Shown here: in pieces, positions 7,945 to 17,804 of the stretch
Layout: the number at the start of each line of letters is the position of its first letter
Position numbering within the stretch: the stretch's first letter is position 1
Assembly (NCBI RefSeq): GCF_018138085.1
Contig: NZ_CP073105.1
Coordinates: forward strand, 1,736,001-1,800,000
Direction of reading: 5' to 3'
DNA length: 64,000 bases
Origin: Stutzerimonas stutzeri
GTDB taxonomy: Bacteria; Pseudomonadota; Gammaproteobacteria; Pseudomonadales; Pseudomonadaceae
The notes under the pieces: generated by a model
Told to the model about the DNA's origin: nothing
What the model saw: the letters and a program-made list of their open reading frames with translations, nothing else
Database searches by the model: none
Program-made: the position numbers and the translations under genes

Positions 7945-10413
7945 TCATTCGTCGTGTCGCTCCAGCGCCACCTGGCGAATCGATAAACGAATCTCGGCGG
8001 GCAATACGCGCTTGGCGACACCTTCGGCCAGCTCACCGAGCTTATCGTGGTAGCCGAGCTTGCCAGCATCGTCCTGGCGCAGCACATCCTGATCCTGCAG
8101 GCTTTTGATGAAGTGTCGGAACAGGCTCTTGTCGAAGAACTCGGGCGCGTTCAGGCCATGCAGGATCGACAGCCGCTGGGCCATGATCGTGCAGAGCGTT
8201 TCCAGTTCTTCGGCGTCGAGCGTGTTCTGACCGCTGTTGAGCAGCAGCGAAATCGCCATGTAGAAGCGTTGCAGGGTCTGCACGATGACCCGCGCCAACA
8301 GCGTCAGCAGCACGAACTGGCGCGAGCTGGGAGCTGGCCGCACATAGGTCTCGCCGTCGAGCTTGAGCAGGCCCTGCTCGACGAAGGCGGCGAGCCACCG
8401 ATCGATCACGGCCTCCAGTTCCTCCGGCTCCCAGCGAATGAACAGCTCGGCGCGCAAGTACGGGTACAGCGCTTCGGTAAAGCGCAGGATCTGTTCACGG
8501 CTGATCCGCGAACTGCTCTGGAAGAAGCTCGCCAGCAGCGCCGGTAGCGCGAAGATGTGCATCACGTTGTTGCGGTAGTAGGTCATCAGGACGGCATTTT
8601 GCTCGTCCAGGTAGAGGATGTTGCCCAGCGCATCCTTCTGTTCGGCGAGCAGGCCGAGTTCCTTCACGTAGCTGATCAGCGCCTCGCCATTGCCGTCCGG
8701 CAGCGTGGTGTGGGGCGAGTAGGGCACGGCGCGCAGCAGGTTCTGGTAGAGGTCGAGGATACGCGCCAGCGAGCGGCGATCCAGCGCCTGGCGGCTGGTG
8801 GAAAGCATGGCCAGGGCCACCAGGTTGACCGGGTTGACCGCGGCCGCCTCGTTGAGCCGCTGGGCGATGCGCTCGGACAGCTTGTTGGTGGTCTCGTTGA
8901 GCCAGTCGGGGCGGAAGTTCGGTGCCAGGTCCTGCTGGCGCCAGCCGGGCTGGTGTTGCTCCAGAAACTCGTTGAGCTTCAGCGGCTCGCCGAAATTCAC
9001 CCAGACCTGCCCGAAGCGCTGCTTCAGCGCACCGATGACCTTGAAGATGTCGAAGATCGATTCCTTCTTCTTCGCCGCGCCGCGCAGCTCGCCGAGATAG
9101 GTGCGGCCTTCCAGCACCCGCTCGTAACCGATGTACACCGGCACGAAGAGAATCGGCAGGCGCGATGAACGCAGATAGCTGCGCAGGGTGATGGCGAGCA
9201 TGCCGGTCTTCGGCTGCAACATGCGCCCGGTGCGCGAGCGCCCGCCCTCGACGAAGTACTCCACCGGAAAGCCGCGGCTGAACAGCGTGTGCAGGTACTC
9301 GTTGAACACCGAGGTATAGAGCGGGTTGCCCTTGAACGAACGGCGCATGAAGAAGGCACCACCGCGGCGCAGCAGGCTGCCGACCACCGGCATGTTGAGG
9401 TTGATACCCGCGGCGATATGCGGTGGGGTCAAGCCGTTACGGAACAGCAGGTAGGACAGCAACAGATAGTCGATATGGCTGCGGTGGCACGGCACATAGA
9501 TGACTTCGTAGCCATGCACCGCATCCTGCAACGGCTCCAGATGATTGACCCGGATGCCGTCGTAAATCTTGTTCCAGAACCAGGACAGCACTACCTCGAG
9601 AAAGCGCACGGCCGTGTAGGCATAGTCGGAGGCAATTTCGTTGCCGTAGCGCAGGGCGCGGGCTTCGGCCTTTTCAAGCGGGATGTTTTCGCGCTCGGCT
9701 TCGTCCTTGATCGCCTGCCGTACCTGCGGAGCGTGCACCAGGCCCTTGACCAGGTTGCGGCGGTGCGAAAGATCCGGACCGATGACGGCGGTCTTCTGGT
9801 TGCGGAAATGCACGCGCAGCATGCGATGGGCCATGCGCAGGGTGCGCTCGTGGCCCTTGTTCTGGGCCACCAGTTCGTTGAGCTGGATCGGCGTGGAGAA
9901 CTGCACGCGGGTCTTGCGGCCGAGGATGACGATGCTCATCAGTTTGCGCAGGCGTCCGGTCACGGCCCAGCTGTCGGCGAACAGCAGCTTCCAGGGACTG
10001 GTTTCGCGTGCCGGGTTCTGGCCCCAGAACACGCTCACCGGAATGATCTGGGCGTTGTCCACTGCGTTGTGTTCCAGTGCGCCAACCAGGCGAACCAGCG
10101 GCTCGGGGGTGACCATCCCTGTGCGCCGGCCGAACCAGCTGGCCGCTGGATTAAGGAAAATGAACGCCGCGGGCTCCACATGATCACCCACCGCCACTGC
10201 AGCGACCGGCCGCGGCAGGCCGGCCTTGCTGCACTCGTGGTCGAGTACCGCCAGATCGCTCAGCGAGGCGCGCTGCAAGACATAGAACACTGGCTTGCTG
10301 CGATCCAGTTTGAGCGTAAAGGCGGACTGGTTGATGGTCTCGGAACGTACCCAGACGTAGAGCACACGGCGCAGCAGGGAAAAGATCAGACGGCGAACGG
10401 GAGAGCGGGTCAT
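7945..10413 (-). CDS. plsB: Glycerol-3-phosphate 1-O-acyltransferase PlsB
   Basis: This inner-membrane enzyme acylates glycerol-3-phosphate at sn-1, the first step of phospholipid synthesis. The 822-residue length fits PlsB. The catalytic HX4D motif (CHRSHID) is followed by the substrate-binding GGRSRTG and by [16 protein letters not shown]. The N-terminus (MTRSPVRR then WVRSETINQ) matches the pseudomonad form, so the start is placed at 10413 and not at the more upstream ATG at 10485. It is a single gene on the minus strand. Confidence 0.95.
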   Translation of the reverse strand: MTRSPVRRLIFSLLRRVLYVWVRSETINQSAFTLKLDRSKPVFYVLQRASLSDLAVLDHECSKAGLPRPVAAVAVGDHVEPAAFIFLNPAASWFGRRTGMVTPEPLVRLVGALEHNAVDNAQIIPVSVFWGQNPARETSPWKLLFADSWAVTGRLRKLMSIVILGRKTRVQFSTPIQLNELVAQNKGHERTLRMAHRMLRVHFRNQKTAVIGPDLSHRRNLVKGLVHAPQVRQAIKDEAERENIPLEKAEARALRYGNEIASDYAYTAVRFLEVVLSWFWNKIYDGIRVNHLEPLQDAVHGYEVIYVPCHRSHIDYLLLSYLLFRNGLTPPHIAAGINLNMPVVGSLLRRGGAFFMRRSFKGNPLYTSVFNEYLHTLFSRGFPVEYFVEGGRSRTGRMLQPKTGMLAITLRSYLRSSRLPILFVPVYIGYERVLEGRTYLGELRGAAKKKESIFDIFKVIGALKQRFGQVWVNFGEPLKLNEFLEQHQPGWRQQDLAPNFRPDWLNETTNKLSERIAQRLNEAAAVNPVNLVALAMLSTSRQALDRRSLARILDLYQNLLRAVPYSPHTTLPDGNGEALISYVKELGLLAEQKDALGNILYLDEQNAVLMTYYRNNVMHIFALPALLASFFQSSSRISREQILRFTEALYPYLRAELFIRWEPEELEAVIDRWLAAFVEQGLLKLDGETYVRPAPSSRQFVLLTLLARVIVQTLQRFYMAISLLLNSGQNTLDAEELETLCTIMAQRLSILHGLNAPEFFDKSLFRHFIKSLQDQDVLRQDDAGKLGYHDKLGELAEGVAKRVLPAEIRLSIRQVALERHDE

Positions 10414-10569
10414 ACGGCAGATTCGACTGTGAAAGGGTTGATACCCTCGAAGGGCGCAAGTGTGCCGCATGCGGGTTGTAGGCAAAAGGGCAGAGATGTG
10501 TGCGTCGGCTTGCGAACGGGGGTGGCCCTATCAGCCGGACGGCAATCCACGTGCTTCTTCGAGCGGCCG

Positions 10570-11154
10570 CTACGAGGCGCTCTGTTTGACGGCGTCGAGC
10601 GGTAGCCATCTCTGCGAACTGACGACCTTTGCATATTCCCCGTCCAGGCTAGCCAGCGACATGTCGTGTACCGCTTCGGCGCTGCGTAACCGGCCACGAT
10701 AGTCCCGCTTGGCGAAGGTGAAACAGGCATCTTCGACTACGTAGGTCTTAAGGCCCCTGCAACCCGCGGTTCGCGCTGTCGCCTCTACCGAGTTGTTCGT
10801 CGCGGCGCCGGTGACGACGATCGAGCCAACGCCCAGTTGCGTCAGGATCGCTTCGAGGTCGGTTCCGGTGAACGCGCAAGGTGTAGCTTTTTCGATGACT
10901 GTTTCGTTCTGGTTGGGCTGGAACGTCGGCTTGAATTCGAAGCCGTCCTGAAAAGGCCAGAACACCGACTCGGGCTCGGTTGATCGGTGTCTGACATGGA
11001 TCACCGGCCTTTGCTGCCCACGCCAATGCGTGAGCAGGGCGAGAATCGCCGCCTCCGCGTGCGGGTTGTTACGCTGGCCCAGCTTGGGATGATCGATACC
11101 TTTCTGCTGATCGATCACCAGGAGCGCCGCATCTTCCATTCGTTTTGGGTCCAC
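10570..11154 (-). CDS. Isochorismatase-fold (cysteine hydrolase-like) protein with Ser at the nucleophile position
   Basis: This 194-residue protein has the isochorismatase fold. The first catalytic Asp is in ALLVIDQQKG and the Lys in ETVIEKATPCAF. The loop that normally carries the catalytic Cys reads VTGAATNNSVEATAR, with Ser where Cys is expected. The rest of the motif is well conserved, including the cis-peptide region GAAT and the VEATAR helix. It may be a non-thiol subfamily with altered chemistry or a binding protein. The substrate is unknown. It stands alone on the minus strand after plsB's upstream gap. Confidence 0.85.
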   Translation of the reverse strand: MDPKRMEDAALLVIDQQKGIDHPKLGQRNNPHAEAAILALLTHWRGQQRPVIHVRHRSTEPESVFWPFQDGFEFKPTFQPNQNETVIEKATPCAFTGTDLEAILTQLGVGSIVVTGAATNNSVEATARTAGCRGLKTYVVEDACFTFAKRDYRGRLRSAEAVHDMSLASLDGEYAKVVSSQRWLPLDAVKQSAS

Positions 11155-11240
11155 CTAGATGAAGCTTGCATAGCTCTGCCGTTGATTGTTCGCGGTCGTT
11201 ATGAGCGGGGCAGGGCGATGCGATGAATGTGTTCGAGCCG

Positions 11241-11555
11241 CTAGTCATCTGAAAAGATTTGCTGGGCCATATTGTCGACCACCACCGGACTGTCGAAATA
11301 GGTGACTGACGGATCGGTGCCGTATTTCTCCTGCACGAAGGCCCTCCAGCTGTCGGTATACATGGCCTGCGCGTCGGCTCGCGAATTCCACAGGTAGATG
11401 CCGCCGACGGTGCTCCCGTCTTCGGAAATCACATAGTGCTTGCGGATCAGCCCGGTCACGCCCTGGTAGGTCGGGACGGTGCTGAGGAATATGGCGCGCG
11501 CTTCATGCCGCGTGATGGGCTTGGGCAACCGGAATGCGGTGATGGCTATGATCAT
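11241..11555 (-). CDS. YdhR-like monooxygenase family protein
   Basis: This 104-residue protein has a ferredoxin-like dimeric alpha/beta barrel fold of the YdhR/antibiotic-biosynthesis-monooxygenase type. Features include a first strand (MIIAITAFRLP), PTYQGVTGLIRKHYV, and GGIYLWNSRADAQAMY, which match YdhR-family proteins. No cofactor site is expected. The true substrate is unknown. It is divergent from the ABC exporter operon, sharing a 258-base upstream interval. Confidence 0.8.
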   Translation of the reverse strand: MIIAITAFRLPKPITRHEARAIFLSTVPTYQGVTGLIRKHYVISEDGSTVGGIYLWNSRADAQAMYTDSWRAFVQEKYGTDPSVTYFDSPVVVDNMAQQIFSDD

Positions 11556-11722
11556 TCGGATCTCCTGCGCAGGGTTCGAATTCTCGAGGTGTCGCGTCGG
11601 CAGTGGCCCTCCGCGCGTAACATCTGGCCAATCGCGGCGCGTCTCGCCGTGCTCGGGCTGCTCAAGAATAGTCGAGGCCGCGCGCTTTGCCTGCGTGATT
11701 GCCGCAGGACTGCCCTTGCCGG

Positions 11723-11752
11723 TTGCAATGCCCGCCGCGCTCTTTTTATAGT
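11723..11752 (+). promoter_or_regulatory. Candidate sigma-70 promoter of the ABC exporter operon
   Basis: A -35 TTGCAA (11723-11728) and a -10 TATAGT (11747-11752) are separated by 18 bases. They lie about 60 bases before the ATPase start. Prediction is from sequence form only. Confidence 0.5.
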
Positions 11753-11813
11753 CCGGCCCGCATTGGGCCCGTCTTTGCCGAGTTCGGTCGTGGGTCCGTC
11801 ATGGGTGAGAACG

Positions 11814-12737
11814 ATGATCGAACTGAAGAATCTGACGAAACGATTTGCCCAGCACACCGCGGTGGATGCGTTGTCATTCACTGTCCAGCCCGGCGAAGTG
11901 CTCGGTTTTCTGGGTCCCAATGGGGCTGGCAAGTCCACCACCATGAAGATGCTGACCGGCTTCCTGGCGCCGACGTCCGGCACGGCGAGCATCTTTGGCT
12001 GCGACATCCGGACCCGAACGCTACAGGCCCAGCGTCAGATCGGCTACCTGCCGGAGGGCGCGCCCTGTTACGGCGACATGACGGTGCGCGGCTTTCTCGA
12101 GTTCATCGCCGAGGTGCGCGGCTATCGTGGCGCGGACAAGCGCGTCCGGGTCGATACGGCAGCGGGGCAGGTCGAGTTGGAGACAGTGCTGGGGCAGAGC
12201 ATCGAGACCCTGTCCAAAGGCTTCAAGCGTCGCGTCGGCCTGGCCCAGGCGATCCTGCATGATCCGCGCGTGTTGATCCTCGATGAGCCCACGGATGGTC
12301 TGGACCCGAACCAGAAACATCAGGTGCGCGAGCTGATCAGCGGGCTGGCGCAGGACAAGATCGTCATCATTTCCACCCATATCCTCGAAGAGGTTACCGC
12401 GGTCTGCACCCGTGCGGTGGTGATCGCCGGTGGGCGGCTGGTGGCCGATGACACGCCCTTCGAACTGGAGAGCCGTTCGAAGTATCACCAGGCCGTGACC
12501 CTGGTCAGCGATGAGCCGTTGGACGACGTTGCGCTGGCGGCGTTGCCGGGCGTGGCCGGTATCGAATTCAACGAGCGTGAGCATAGCCTCACGTTGCTGG
12601 CCAAGCCCGGCGAAGTGATCTTCCCGCTGGTCAATGCATTGATAACTCAGCAGGGCTGGGCAGTCAGGGAGCTGGACGTGGAGCGTGGCCGCCTGGATGA
12701 AGTGTTCCGAACCTTGACCCGTGGGGAGGCGCTATGA
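11814..12737 (+). CDS. ABC transporter ATP-binding protein (GldA-like)
   Basis: This 307-residue ATPase has a Walker A (GPNGAGKST), a variant signature (LSKGFKRRVGLAQ in place of LSGGQ), a Walker B (VLILDEPTDGLDP) and a switch His (STHILEEV). The C-terminal part is the extension usual in export-type, gliding-like or Nos/Cu-type ATPases. The start at 11814 begins MIELKNLTKRF; a longer in-frame extension runs through the promoter and is rejected. It overlaps the permease by four bases and forms a three-gene exporter with the next two genes. The substrate is unknown. Confidence 0.9.
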   Translation: MIELKNLTKRFAQHTAVDALSFTVQPGEVLGFLGPNGAGKSTTMKMLTGFLAPTSGTASIFGCDIRTRTLQAQRQIGYLPEGAPCYGDMTVRGFLEFIAEVRGYRGADKRVRVDTAAGQVELETVLGQSIETLSKGFKRRVGLAQAILHDPRVLILDEPTDGLDPNQKHQVRELISGLAQDKIVIISTHILEEVTAVCTRAVVIAGGRLVADDTPFELESRSKYHQAVTLVSDEPLDDVALAALPGVAGIEFNEREHSLTLLAKPGEVIFPLVNALITQQGWAVRELDVERGRLDEVFRTLTRGEAL

Positions 12738-13465
12738 GCCAGTTGCCGGTAGTCTTCAAACGCGAGCTGGGCAGCTATTTCGCGACGCCGCTCGCCTATG
12801 TGTTCATCCTGATCTTCCTGGTGCTGTCCGGGGTGTTCACCTTCTACCTGGGCGGTTTCTACGAGCGCGGCCAGGCGGACCTCATTCCGTTCTTCAGTTT
12901 CCATACCTGGCTTTACCTGTTCCTGATTCCAGCCATCGCCATGCGCCTGTGGGCCGAGGAGCGCAAGTCGGGCTCCATCGAATTGTTGATGACCTTGCCT
13001 ATCACCCGTTTCGAGGCCGTCACCGGCAAGTTCCTGGCGGCCTGGGTGTTTGCCGGCATTGCCTTGCTGCTGACCTTTCCGATGATCATTACCGTCAATT
13101 ACCTCGGCGAACCCGATAACGGCGCGATCGTTACCGGCTACTTCGGTAGCTGGTTGCTGGCGGGCGCCTTCCTGGCGATCGGCTCGTGCATGTCGGCGTT
13201 GGCGAAGAACCAGGTGATCGCCTTCATTCTGGCTGTCAGCGTGTGTTTCCTCTTTATCGTCAGCGGCCTGCCGATGGTGCTCGATGCATTCGCCTGGGCG
13301 CCGCGGTGGCTGGTCGACGCGGTCGCTTCGCTGAGCTTTCTGATTCGCTTCGACGCCCTCAGCAAGGGCGTCATCGACCTACGCGACCTGCTGTATTTCG
13401 TCACGCTGATCATTGCCTGGCTGGCCGCCACTGCCGTGGTGGTCGATCTGAAGAAAGCGGCATAA
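12734..13465 (+). CDS. ABC transporter permease (GldF-like)
   Basis: This 243-residue protein has six predicted membrane segments. The N-terminus (VFKRELGSYFATPLAYVF) and the AEERKSGSIELLMTLPI segment after the second helix are the hallmark of ABC-2-type GldF-like permeases. It follows the ATPase with a four-base overlap and precedes the GldG-like gene by nine bases. Together they would form an export or membrane-remodelling ABC complex. Gliding is not implied in this organism. Confidence 0.9.
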   Translation: MSQLPVVFKRELGSYFATPLAYVFILIFLVLSGVFTFYLGGFYERGQADLIPFFSFHTWLYLFLIPAIAMRLWAEERKSGSIELLMTLPITRFEAVTGKFLAAWVFAGIALLLTFPMIITVNYLGEPDNGAIVTGYFGSWLLAGAFLAIGSCMSALAKNQVIAFILAVSVCFLFIVSGLPMVLDAFAWAPRWLVDAVASLSFLIRFDALSKGVIDLRDLLYFVTLIIAWLAATAVVVDLKKAA

Positions 13466-13474
13466 GGAAGTCCC

Positions 13475-15310
13475 ATGAAACGAGTGATGTATTCGGGTGC
13501 CGGGTTGCTGCTGATCGCCTTGGCTTTCCTGCTGTTCAACGCCTTCTCCGGCCTGGTGTTCACCCACGCGCGGCTGGATTTGACCGAGCAGAAGCTCTAC
13601 ACCATTTCCGAAGGCACCAAGACCATCCTCGAGGGGCTCGACAAGCCCATCGAGCTGGATTTCTTCTATTCGGACGAGGCGACCAAGGGCCTGGTCGCGC
13701 TGCGCAACTATGCGCGGCGCGTGGAAGAACTGTTGCGTGCCTACGAGCGCGAGTCCGGCGGCAAGTTGAAACTGCATGTCGTCGACCCGGAACCCTTTTC
13801 CGAAGAGGAAGATCGCGCTGCCGAACTCGGGCTGCAGGCCGTGCCGCTGAACCAGGGAGGCGACAAGGTCTATTTCGGACTCGCCGCGACCAACGCCGAA
13901 GGCCGCACGCAGAGCATCCCCTTCTTCGCGCTGGATCAGGAGGAATTTCTCGAGTACGAACTCAGCCGCCTGGTACAGAGCCTGGCGTCGCCGCAGATGC
14001 CCGTCGTCGGTGTGCTTTCGGACTTGCCGATCACCGGTGGATTCGACATGCGTACCCAGCAGGCGACCCCGCCCTGGACGGTATTGGAACAGATTCGCCA
14101 GCTGTTCCATATCGAAAGCCTGGAGCGCAACGTCGACATGATTCCGGCCAATGTGTCGGTACTCATGTTGGTGCATCCCAAGGCGCTGCCGGAGCCGACG
14201 CTCTACGCGATCGACCAGTTCGTCATGCGGGGCGGCAAACTGCTGGTATTCCTCGATCCGTACAGCGAGGCCGACCCGGGTATGGGGTTCATGCCGGGAG
14301 AACCTGGCGATGGCAAGGGCTCCAATCTGAGACCGCTGTTGAAGGCCTGGGGCGTGCACATGGCGCCTGATCAGGTGGTGCTGGATGCGGCCAATGCCAT
14401 GTCCGTGGGCGTGGGCGAGGAGCGGCGGCCGGTCCGGCATCCGGGCTGGCTGAGCCTGCCGCAGCAAACCATGGATACCGATGATGTCACCACCGCTTCG
14501 CTGGAAAGCCTGACCATGGCGACTGCCGGCTTTCTCGAACCGCTGGAAAACGCCACGACCCGTTTCACTCCGCTGATTCAGAGTTCCACGTACGCCATGC
14601 CGATCGAGGCGCAGCGTTTTGCCACGCTGGAAAACCCCGAGGTGCTGTTGCGTGATCTCGAGCCTACCGGTGAGCGCTATACGCTTGTGGCGCGCATCCA
14701 GGGCCCGGCGCGTTCCGCCTATCCGGATGGCATCGAAGGCCGCAAGGACGGCCTGAAGGATAGCGCCAGCATCAACGTCATCGCCGTGGCGGATACGGAT
14801 CTGCTGGCCGACCGCATGTGGGTGCAGGTACAGGATTTCTTCGGCCAGCGCATGCCGCAGCCCTGGGCCGACAATGGCACCTTCGTGGTCAACGCACTGG
14901 ACAACCTGTCCGGCACCGACGCCTTGATCAGCGTCCGCTCACGAGGCCGCTTCGCCCGGCCGTTCGTGGTCGTCGAGGAGCTGCAGCGGCAGGCCGAGAA
15001 CCGCTTCCGCGAGAAAGAGGAGGCGCTGCAACAGCGTCTGGCCGCGACCGAGGCGCAGCTTGCTGAATTGCAGGGGCCGAACGCTGACGGTGCGATAGAA
15101 CTCACCGCCGAGCAACAGGCTGCGCTGCAGCGCTACATGCAGGAAAAACTGCGGATTCGCAAAGAGCTGCGCGAGGTACGTTACCAGCTCAACGCCGATA
15201 TCGATGCGCTGGGGCGTCTGCTCAAGTTCTTCAACATTGCGCTGGTGCCGCTGGTATTGACCTTGGGCGTGTTGCTGACCTGCTTGTGGCGTCGGCGCAG
15301 AACGGCATGA
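13475..15310 (+). CDS. GldG-like ABC auxiliary protein
   Basis: This 611-residue protein has an N-terminal membrane segment (about 8-28), a large periplasmic region with an intraflagellar-transport/GldG-type fold (DLTEQKLYTISEGTKTIL near the start), a coiled coil (about 505-590, rich in Glu, Gln and Arg), and a C-terminal membrane segment (LVPLVLTLGVLLTCLW). This layout is that of Gldg-family proteins paired with ABC-2 permeases. In many gamma-proteobacteria a DUF4340 gene follows, but here the operon ends with this gene. A hairpin without a T-run (15311-15332) follows the stop. Confidence 0.88.
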   Translation: MKRVMYSGAGLLLIALAFLLFNAFSGLVFTHARLDLTEQKLYTISEGTKTILEGLDKPIELDFFYSDEATKGLVALRNYARRVEELLRAYERESGGKLKLHVVDPEPFSEEEDRAAELGLQAVPLNQGGDKVYFGLAATNAEGRTQSIPFFALDQEEFLEYELSRLVQSLASPQMPVVGVLSDLPITGGFDMRTQQATPPWTVLEQIRQLFHIESLERNVDMIPANVSVLMLVHPKALPEPTLYAIDQFVMRGGKLLVFLDPYSEADPGMGFMPGEPGDGKGSNLRPLLKAWGVHMAPDQVVLDAANAMSVGVGEERRPVRHPGWLSLPQQTMDTDDVTTASLESLTMATAGFLEPLENATTRFTPLIQSSTYAMPIEAQRFATLENPEVLLRDLEPTGERYTLVARIQGPARSAYPDGIEGRKDGLKDSASINVIAVADTDLLADRMWVQVQDFFGQRMPQPWADNGTFVVNALDNLSGTDALISVRSRGRFARPFVVVEELQRQAENRFREKEEALQQRLAATEAQLAELQGPNADGAIELTAEQQAALQRYMQEKLRIRKELREVRYQLNADIDALGRLLKFFNIALVPLVLTLGVLLTCLWRRRRTA

Positions 15311-15332
15311 TTGCCGCGGCTCTCCGCGGCAA
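15311..15332 (+). terminator. Hairpin after the GldG-like gene
   Basis: A 9-bp stem (TTGCCGCGG / CCGCGGCAA) with a 4-base loop begins right after the stop codon. There is no T-run, so intrinsic termination is uncertain. Confidence 0.35.
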
Positions 15333-15599
15333 GGGGAGCCGTACTGGATGGGCGGTGGTGGCCGGTTCGCGAATCGGCCACGGCCGCGCGGCCAAATACC
15401 GGTGACGTGGCGGCGTGAAGGTCTAAAAAAACCCGGAGACGGGAAAAATCCTTGTTCTATACTCGTCCGTCGATTGTTCTGAAACATCCTTGTCACGCCT
15501 GCTTGGCTATAGTCACTGCCGTTAGGCGGCCTGCAAGTGCTTCAGGCCGATCGTCCCTCCCCAAGCGGGGAATAATAAGAATCGAGTTGGAGAAGTAGG

Positions 15600-15809
15600 A
15601 TGGCTGAGCGCGAAACCGGAACCGTCAAGTGGTTCAACGATGCCAAGGGCTATGGATTCATCCAGCGTGGCAGCGGGGCGGATGTATTTGTTCACTACCA
15701 GGCTATTCGTGGCGAAGGCCACCGCTCTCTGGCTGAAGGCCAGCAGGTGGAGTTTTCCGTGACCCAGGGCCAGAAAGGCCTGCAGGCCGAGGATGTGGCC
15801 GGGCTCTGA
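15600..15809 (+). CDS. Cold-shock domain protein
   Basis: This is a 69-residue single cold-shock (OB-fold) domain RNA/ssDNA-binding protein. It has RNP1 (KGYGFIQ) and RNP2 (VFVHYQ) and the typical opening [11 protein letters not shown]. The length matches the CspA/CspD family. It acts as an RNA chaperone or translation modulator. A long upstream gap (289 bases) could hold a structured leader, as is usual for csp genes. It is followed by a strong intrinsic terminator at 15861. Confidence 0.93.
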   Translation: MAERETGTVKWFNDAKGYGFIQRGSGADVFVHYQAIRGEGHRSLAEGQQVEFSVTQGQKGLQAEDVAGL

Positions 15810-15860
15810 TCACCGCAGCGGAGCATGAGTCGGTCGCTGACCGCCTCGAGATGCTGACAA

Positions 15861-15892
15861 AGCCCCGACCCAGGTCGGGGCTTTTGTTTTTT
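15861..15892 (+). terminator. Intrinsic terminator after the cold-shock gene
   Basis: A 10-bp stem (AGCCCCGACC / GGTCGGGGCT) with a 2-base centre is followed by TTTGTTTTTT. This is a strong rho-independent terminator. Confidence 0.9.
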
Positions 15893-15959
15893 GCGGCTGT
15901 CGGCAGGCCGCCAGGGGGCGATGGCGAGCCGTCATACTCAGCGCATTTTCATCGCGCTA

Positions 15960-15989
15960 GAAACACGAAACCCCGCCACAGGGCGGGGT
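15960..15989 (-). terminator. Intrinsic terminator after etfQO
   Basis: On the minus strand an 8-bp stem (ACCCCGCC / GGCGGGGT) is followed by TTCGTGTTTCT. It lies 34 bases after the etfQO stop. Confidence 0.75.
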
Positions 15990-16022
15990 CCGTCGTCGCT
16001 TCGCAGCGCGTTGTCGCGGTTG

Positions 16023-17678
16023 TTACATGTTGGGGTAGTTCGGCCCGCCGGTGCCTTCCGGCGCTACCCAGGTGATGTTCTGAGACGGGTCCTTGATGTC
16101 GCAGGTCTTGCAGTGCACACAGTTCTGCGCGTTGATCTGGAAGCGCTTGCTGCCATCGTCATTGTCCACGACTTCGTAGACGCCAGCCGGGCAGTAACGC
16201 TGGGCAGGCTCGTCGTACAGCGGCAGGTTGCGCTCGATCGGAATGCTAGGGTCGATCAGCTTGAGGTGAACCGGCTGCTCTTCTTCGTGGTTGGTGTTGG
16301 AGAGGAATACCGAGCTGAGCTTGTCGAAGCTGAGCTTGCCGTCAGGCTTGGGGTAATCGATCTTCTTCGATTCGGCCGCTGTTTTCAGGCAGGCGTAATC
16401 CGGTTTGATGTCGTGCAGCGTGAACGGAATCTTGCCACCGAAAATGTTCTGGTCGATGAAGTTGAAAGCGCCACCCTTGACCGCGCCCCACTTGTGGATC
16501 GCCGCGCCGAAGTTGCGGCTGGCATACAGCTCCTGATACAGCCAGCTGGCTTTGAAACCTTCCTCGTAGCCGGTCAGCTCGTCACCGCCTTCACGACCGG
16601 CAAACAGGGCGTCCGCCACCGCTTCGGCGGCCAGCATGCCGGACTTCATCGCGGTATGGCTGCCCTTGATCTTGGCGAAGTTCAGCGTACCGGCATCGCA
16701 ACCGATCAATGCGCCACCGTTGAAAACCATTTTCGGCAGCGAGTTGATGCCGCCTTTGGCAATGGCGCGCGCGCCGTAGGAGACGCGCTTGCCGCCTTCC
16801 AGGTACTGCTTGATGACCGGATGATGCTTGTAGCGCTGGAACTCATCGAACGGGGAGAGGAACGGGTTGCTATAGGACAGATCGACGATCAGACCGACCA
16901 CGACCTGGTTGTTCTCCAGGTGATAGAGGAACGAACCTCCGGTATTCGCATCGTCCAACGGCCAGCCGGCCGTGTGCACGACCAGGCCTTGCTCGTGCTT
17001 GGCAGGATCGATATCCCAGAGTTCCTTGATGCCGATCCCGTAATGCTGCGGATCGACATTGGCGTTGAGCTGGAAACGGTTGATCAGTTGCTTGCCGATA
17101 TGGCCGCGACAGCCTTCGGCGAACAGCGTGTACTTGGCCCGCAGCTCCATGCCTGGGGTGTACATGCCTTCTTTCGGATTACCTTCGCGGTCGACGCCAA
17201 GGTCGCCGGTGACGATGCCGCGCACCACGCCCTGTTCGTCGATCAGCGCTTCCTGGGCGGCGAAGCCCGGGTAAATCTCGACACCGAGGTTCTCCGCCTG
17301 CTGGGCCAGCCAGCGGCACAGGTTGCCCAGGGAAATGATGTAGTTGCCTTCGTTATGCATGGTTTTCGGGACCAGTGCATTGGGCAGCTTGCGCGCGGCT
17401 TCGGCGCTCTTGAGCAGGTAGATGTCGTCTCGCTTGACCGGGGTGTTCAGCGGCGCCTCGAGCTCTTTCCAGTTGGGGAACAGCTCGTTCAGCGCGCGCG
17501 GCTCGAACACGGCACCAGATAGGATGTGGGCGCCTACTTCGGAACCCTTCTCAACGACGCAGACGCTGATCTCCTTTCCGGCATCGGCGGCTCGTTGCTT
17601 CAGTCGGCAGGCAGCGGACAGGCCCGCGGGGCCGGCGCCGACGATAACTACGTCGAATTCCATGTATTCGCGTTCCAT
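16023..17678 (-). CDS. Electron transfer flavoprotein-ubiquinone oxidoreductase
   Basis: This 551-residue membrane-associated enzyme passes electrons from ETF to ubiquinone, linking fatty-acid and amino-acid oxidation to respiration. It has an N-terminal FAD-binding motif (VVIVGAGPAGLSAACRL), a central quinone-binding/membrane-contact region, and a C-terminal 4Fe-4S ferredoxin-like site with the cysteines of NCVHCKTCDI plus an upstream Cys in RYCPAG. The length matches the family. It diverges from etfBA, with which it shares a PsrA-type operator. Confidence 0.95.
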   Translation of the reverse strand: MEREYMEFDVVIVGAGPAGLSAACRLKQRAADAGKEISVCVVEKGSEVGAHILSGAVFEPRALNELFPNWKELEAPLNTPVKRDDIYLLKSAEAARKLPNALVPKTMHNEGNYIISLGNLCRWLAQQAENLGVEIYPGFAAQEALIDEQGVVRGIVTGDLGVDREGNPKEGMYTPGMELRAKYTLFAEGCRGHIGKQLINRFQLNANVDPQHYGIGIKELWDIDPAKHEQGLVVHTAGWPLDDANTGGSFLYHLENNQVVVGLIVDLSYSNPFLSPFDEFQRYKHHPVIKQYLEGGKRVSYGARAIAKGGINSLPKMVFNGGALIGCDAGTLNFAKIKGSHTAMKSGMLAAEAVADALFAGREGGDELTGYEEGFKASWLYQELYASRNFGAAIHKWGAVKGGAFNFIDQNIFGGKIPFTLHDIKPDYACLKTAAESKKIDYPKPDGKLSFDKLSSVFLSNTNHEEEQPVHLKLIDPSIPIERNLPLYDEPAQRYCPAGVYEVVDNDDGSKRFQINAQNCVHCKTCDIKDPSQNITWVAPEGTGGPNYPNM

Positions 17679-17759
17679 TGGCTATCTCCTACTCAAGGCT
17701 TGATTGTTTTATAGATAGTGGAGGGCTGGATCGGGTCCCTGATCAAGCCGAGCTGGCGC

Positions 17760-17788
17760 ATTATATATAGACGCCCGGATGGGTCCAA
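17760..17788 (-). promoter_or_regulatory. Sigma-70 promoter of etfQO
   Basis: Read on the minus strand: -35 TTGGAC (17783-17788), a 17-base spacer, and -10 TATAAT (17760-17765). It is close to consensus and 82 bases from the etfQO start. The PsrA-type box lies immediately upstream. Confidence 0.75.
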
Positions 17789-17790
17789 TA

Positions 17791-17804
17791 CAAACGTTTG
17801 TTTG
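17791..17804. promoter_or_regulatory. PsrA-type operator between etfQO and etfBA
   Basis: The sequence CAAAC-N4-GTTTG fits the PsrA consensus (G/C)AAAC-N2-4-GTTT(G/C). PsrA represses beta-oxidation and etf genes in pseudomonads and is released by long-chain fatty acids. The box overlaps the -35 of the etfBA promoter and abuts the etfQO promoter. Confidence 0.75.

Noticed and set aside
15482..15513. TTGTCA and TATAGT as a promoter of the cold-shock gene
   Set aside because: The spacing is only about 12 bases, too short for a sigma-70 promoter; no good alternative -35 was found.
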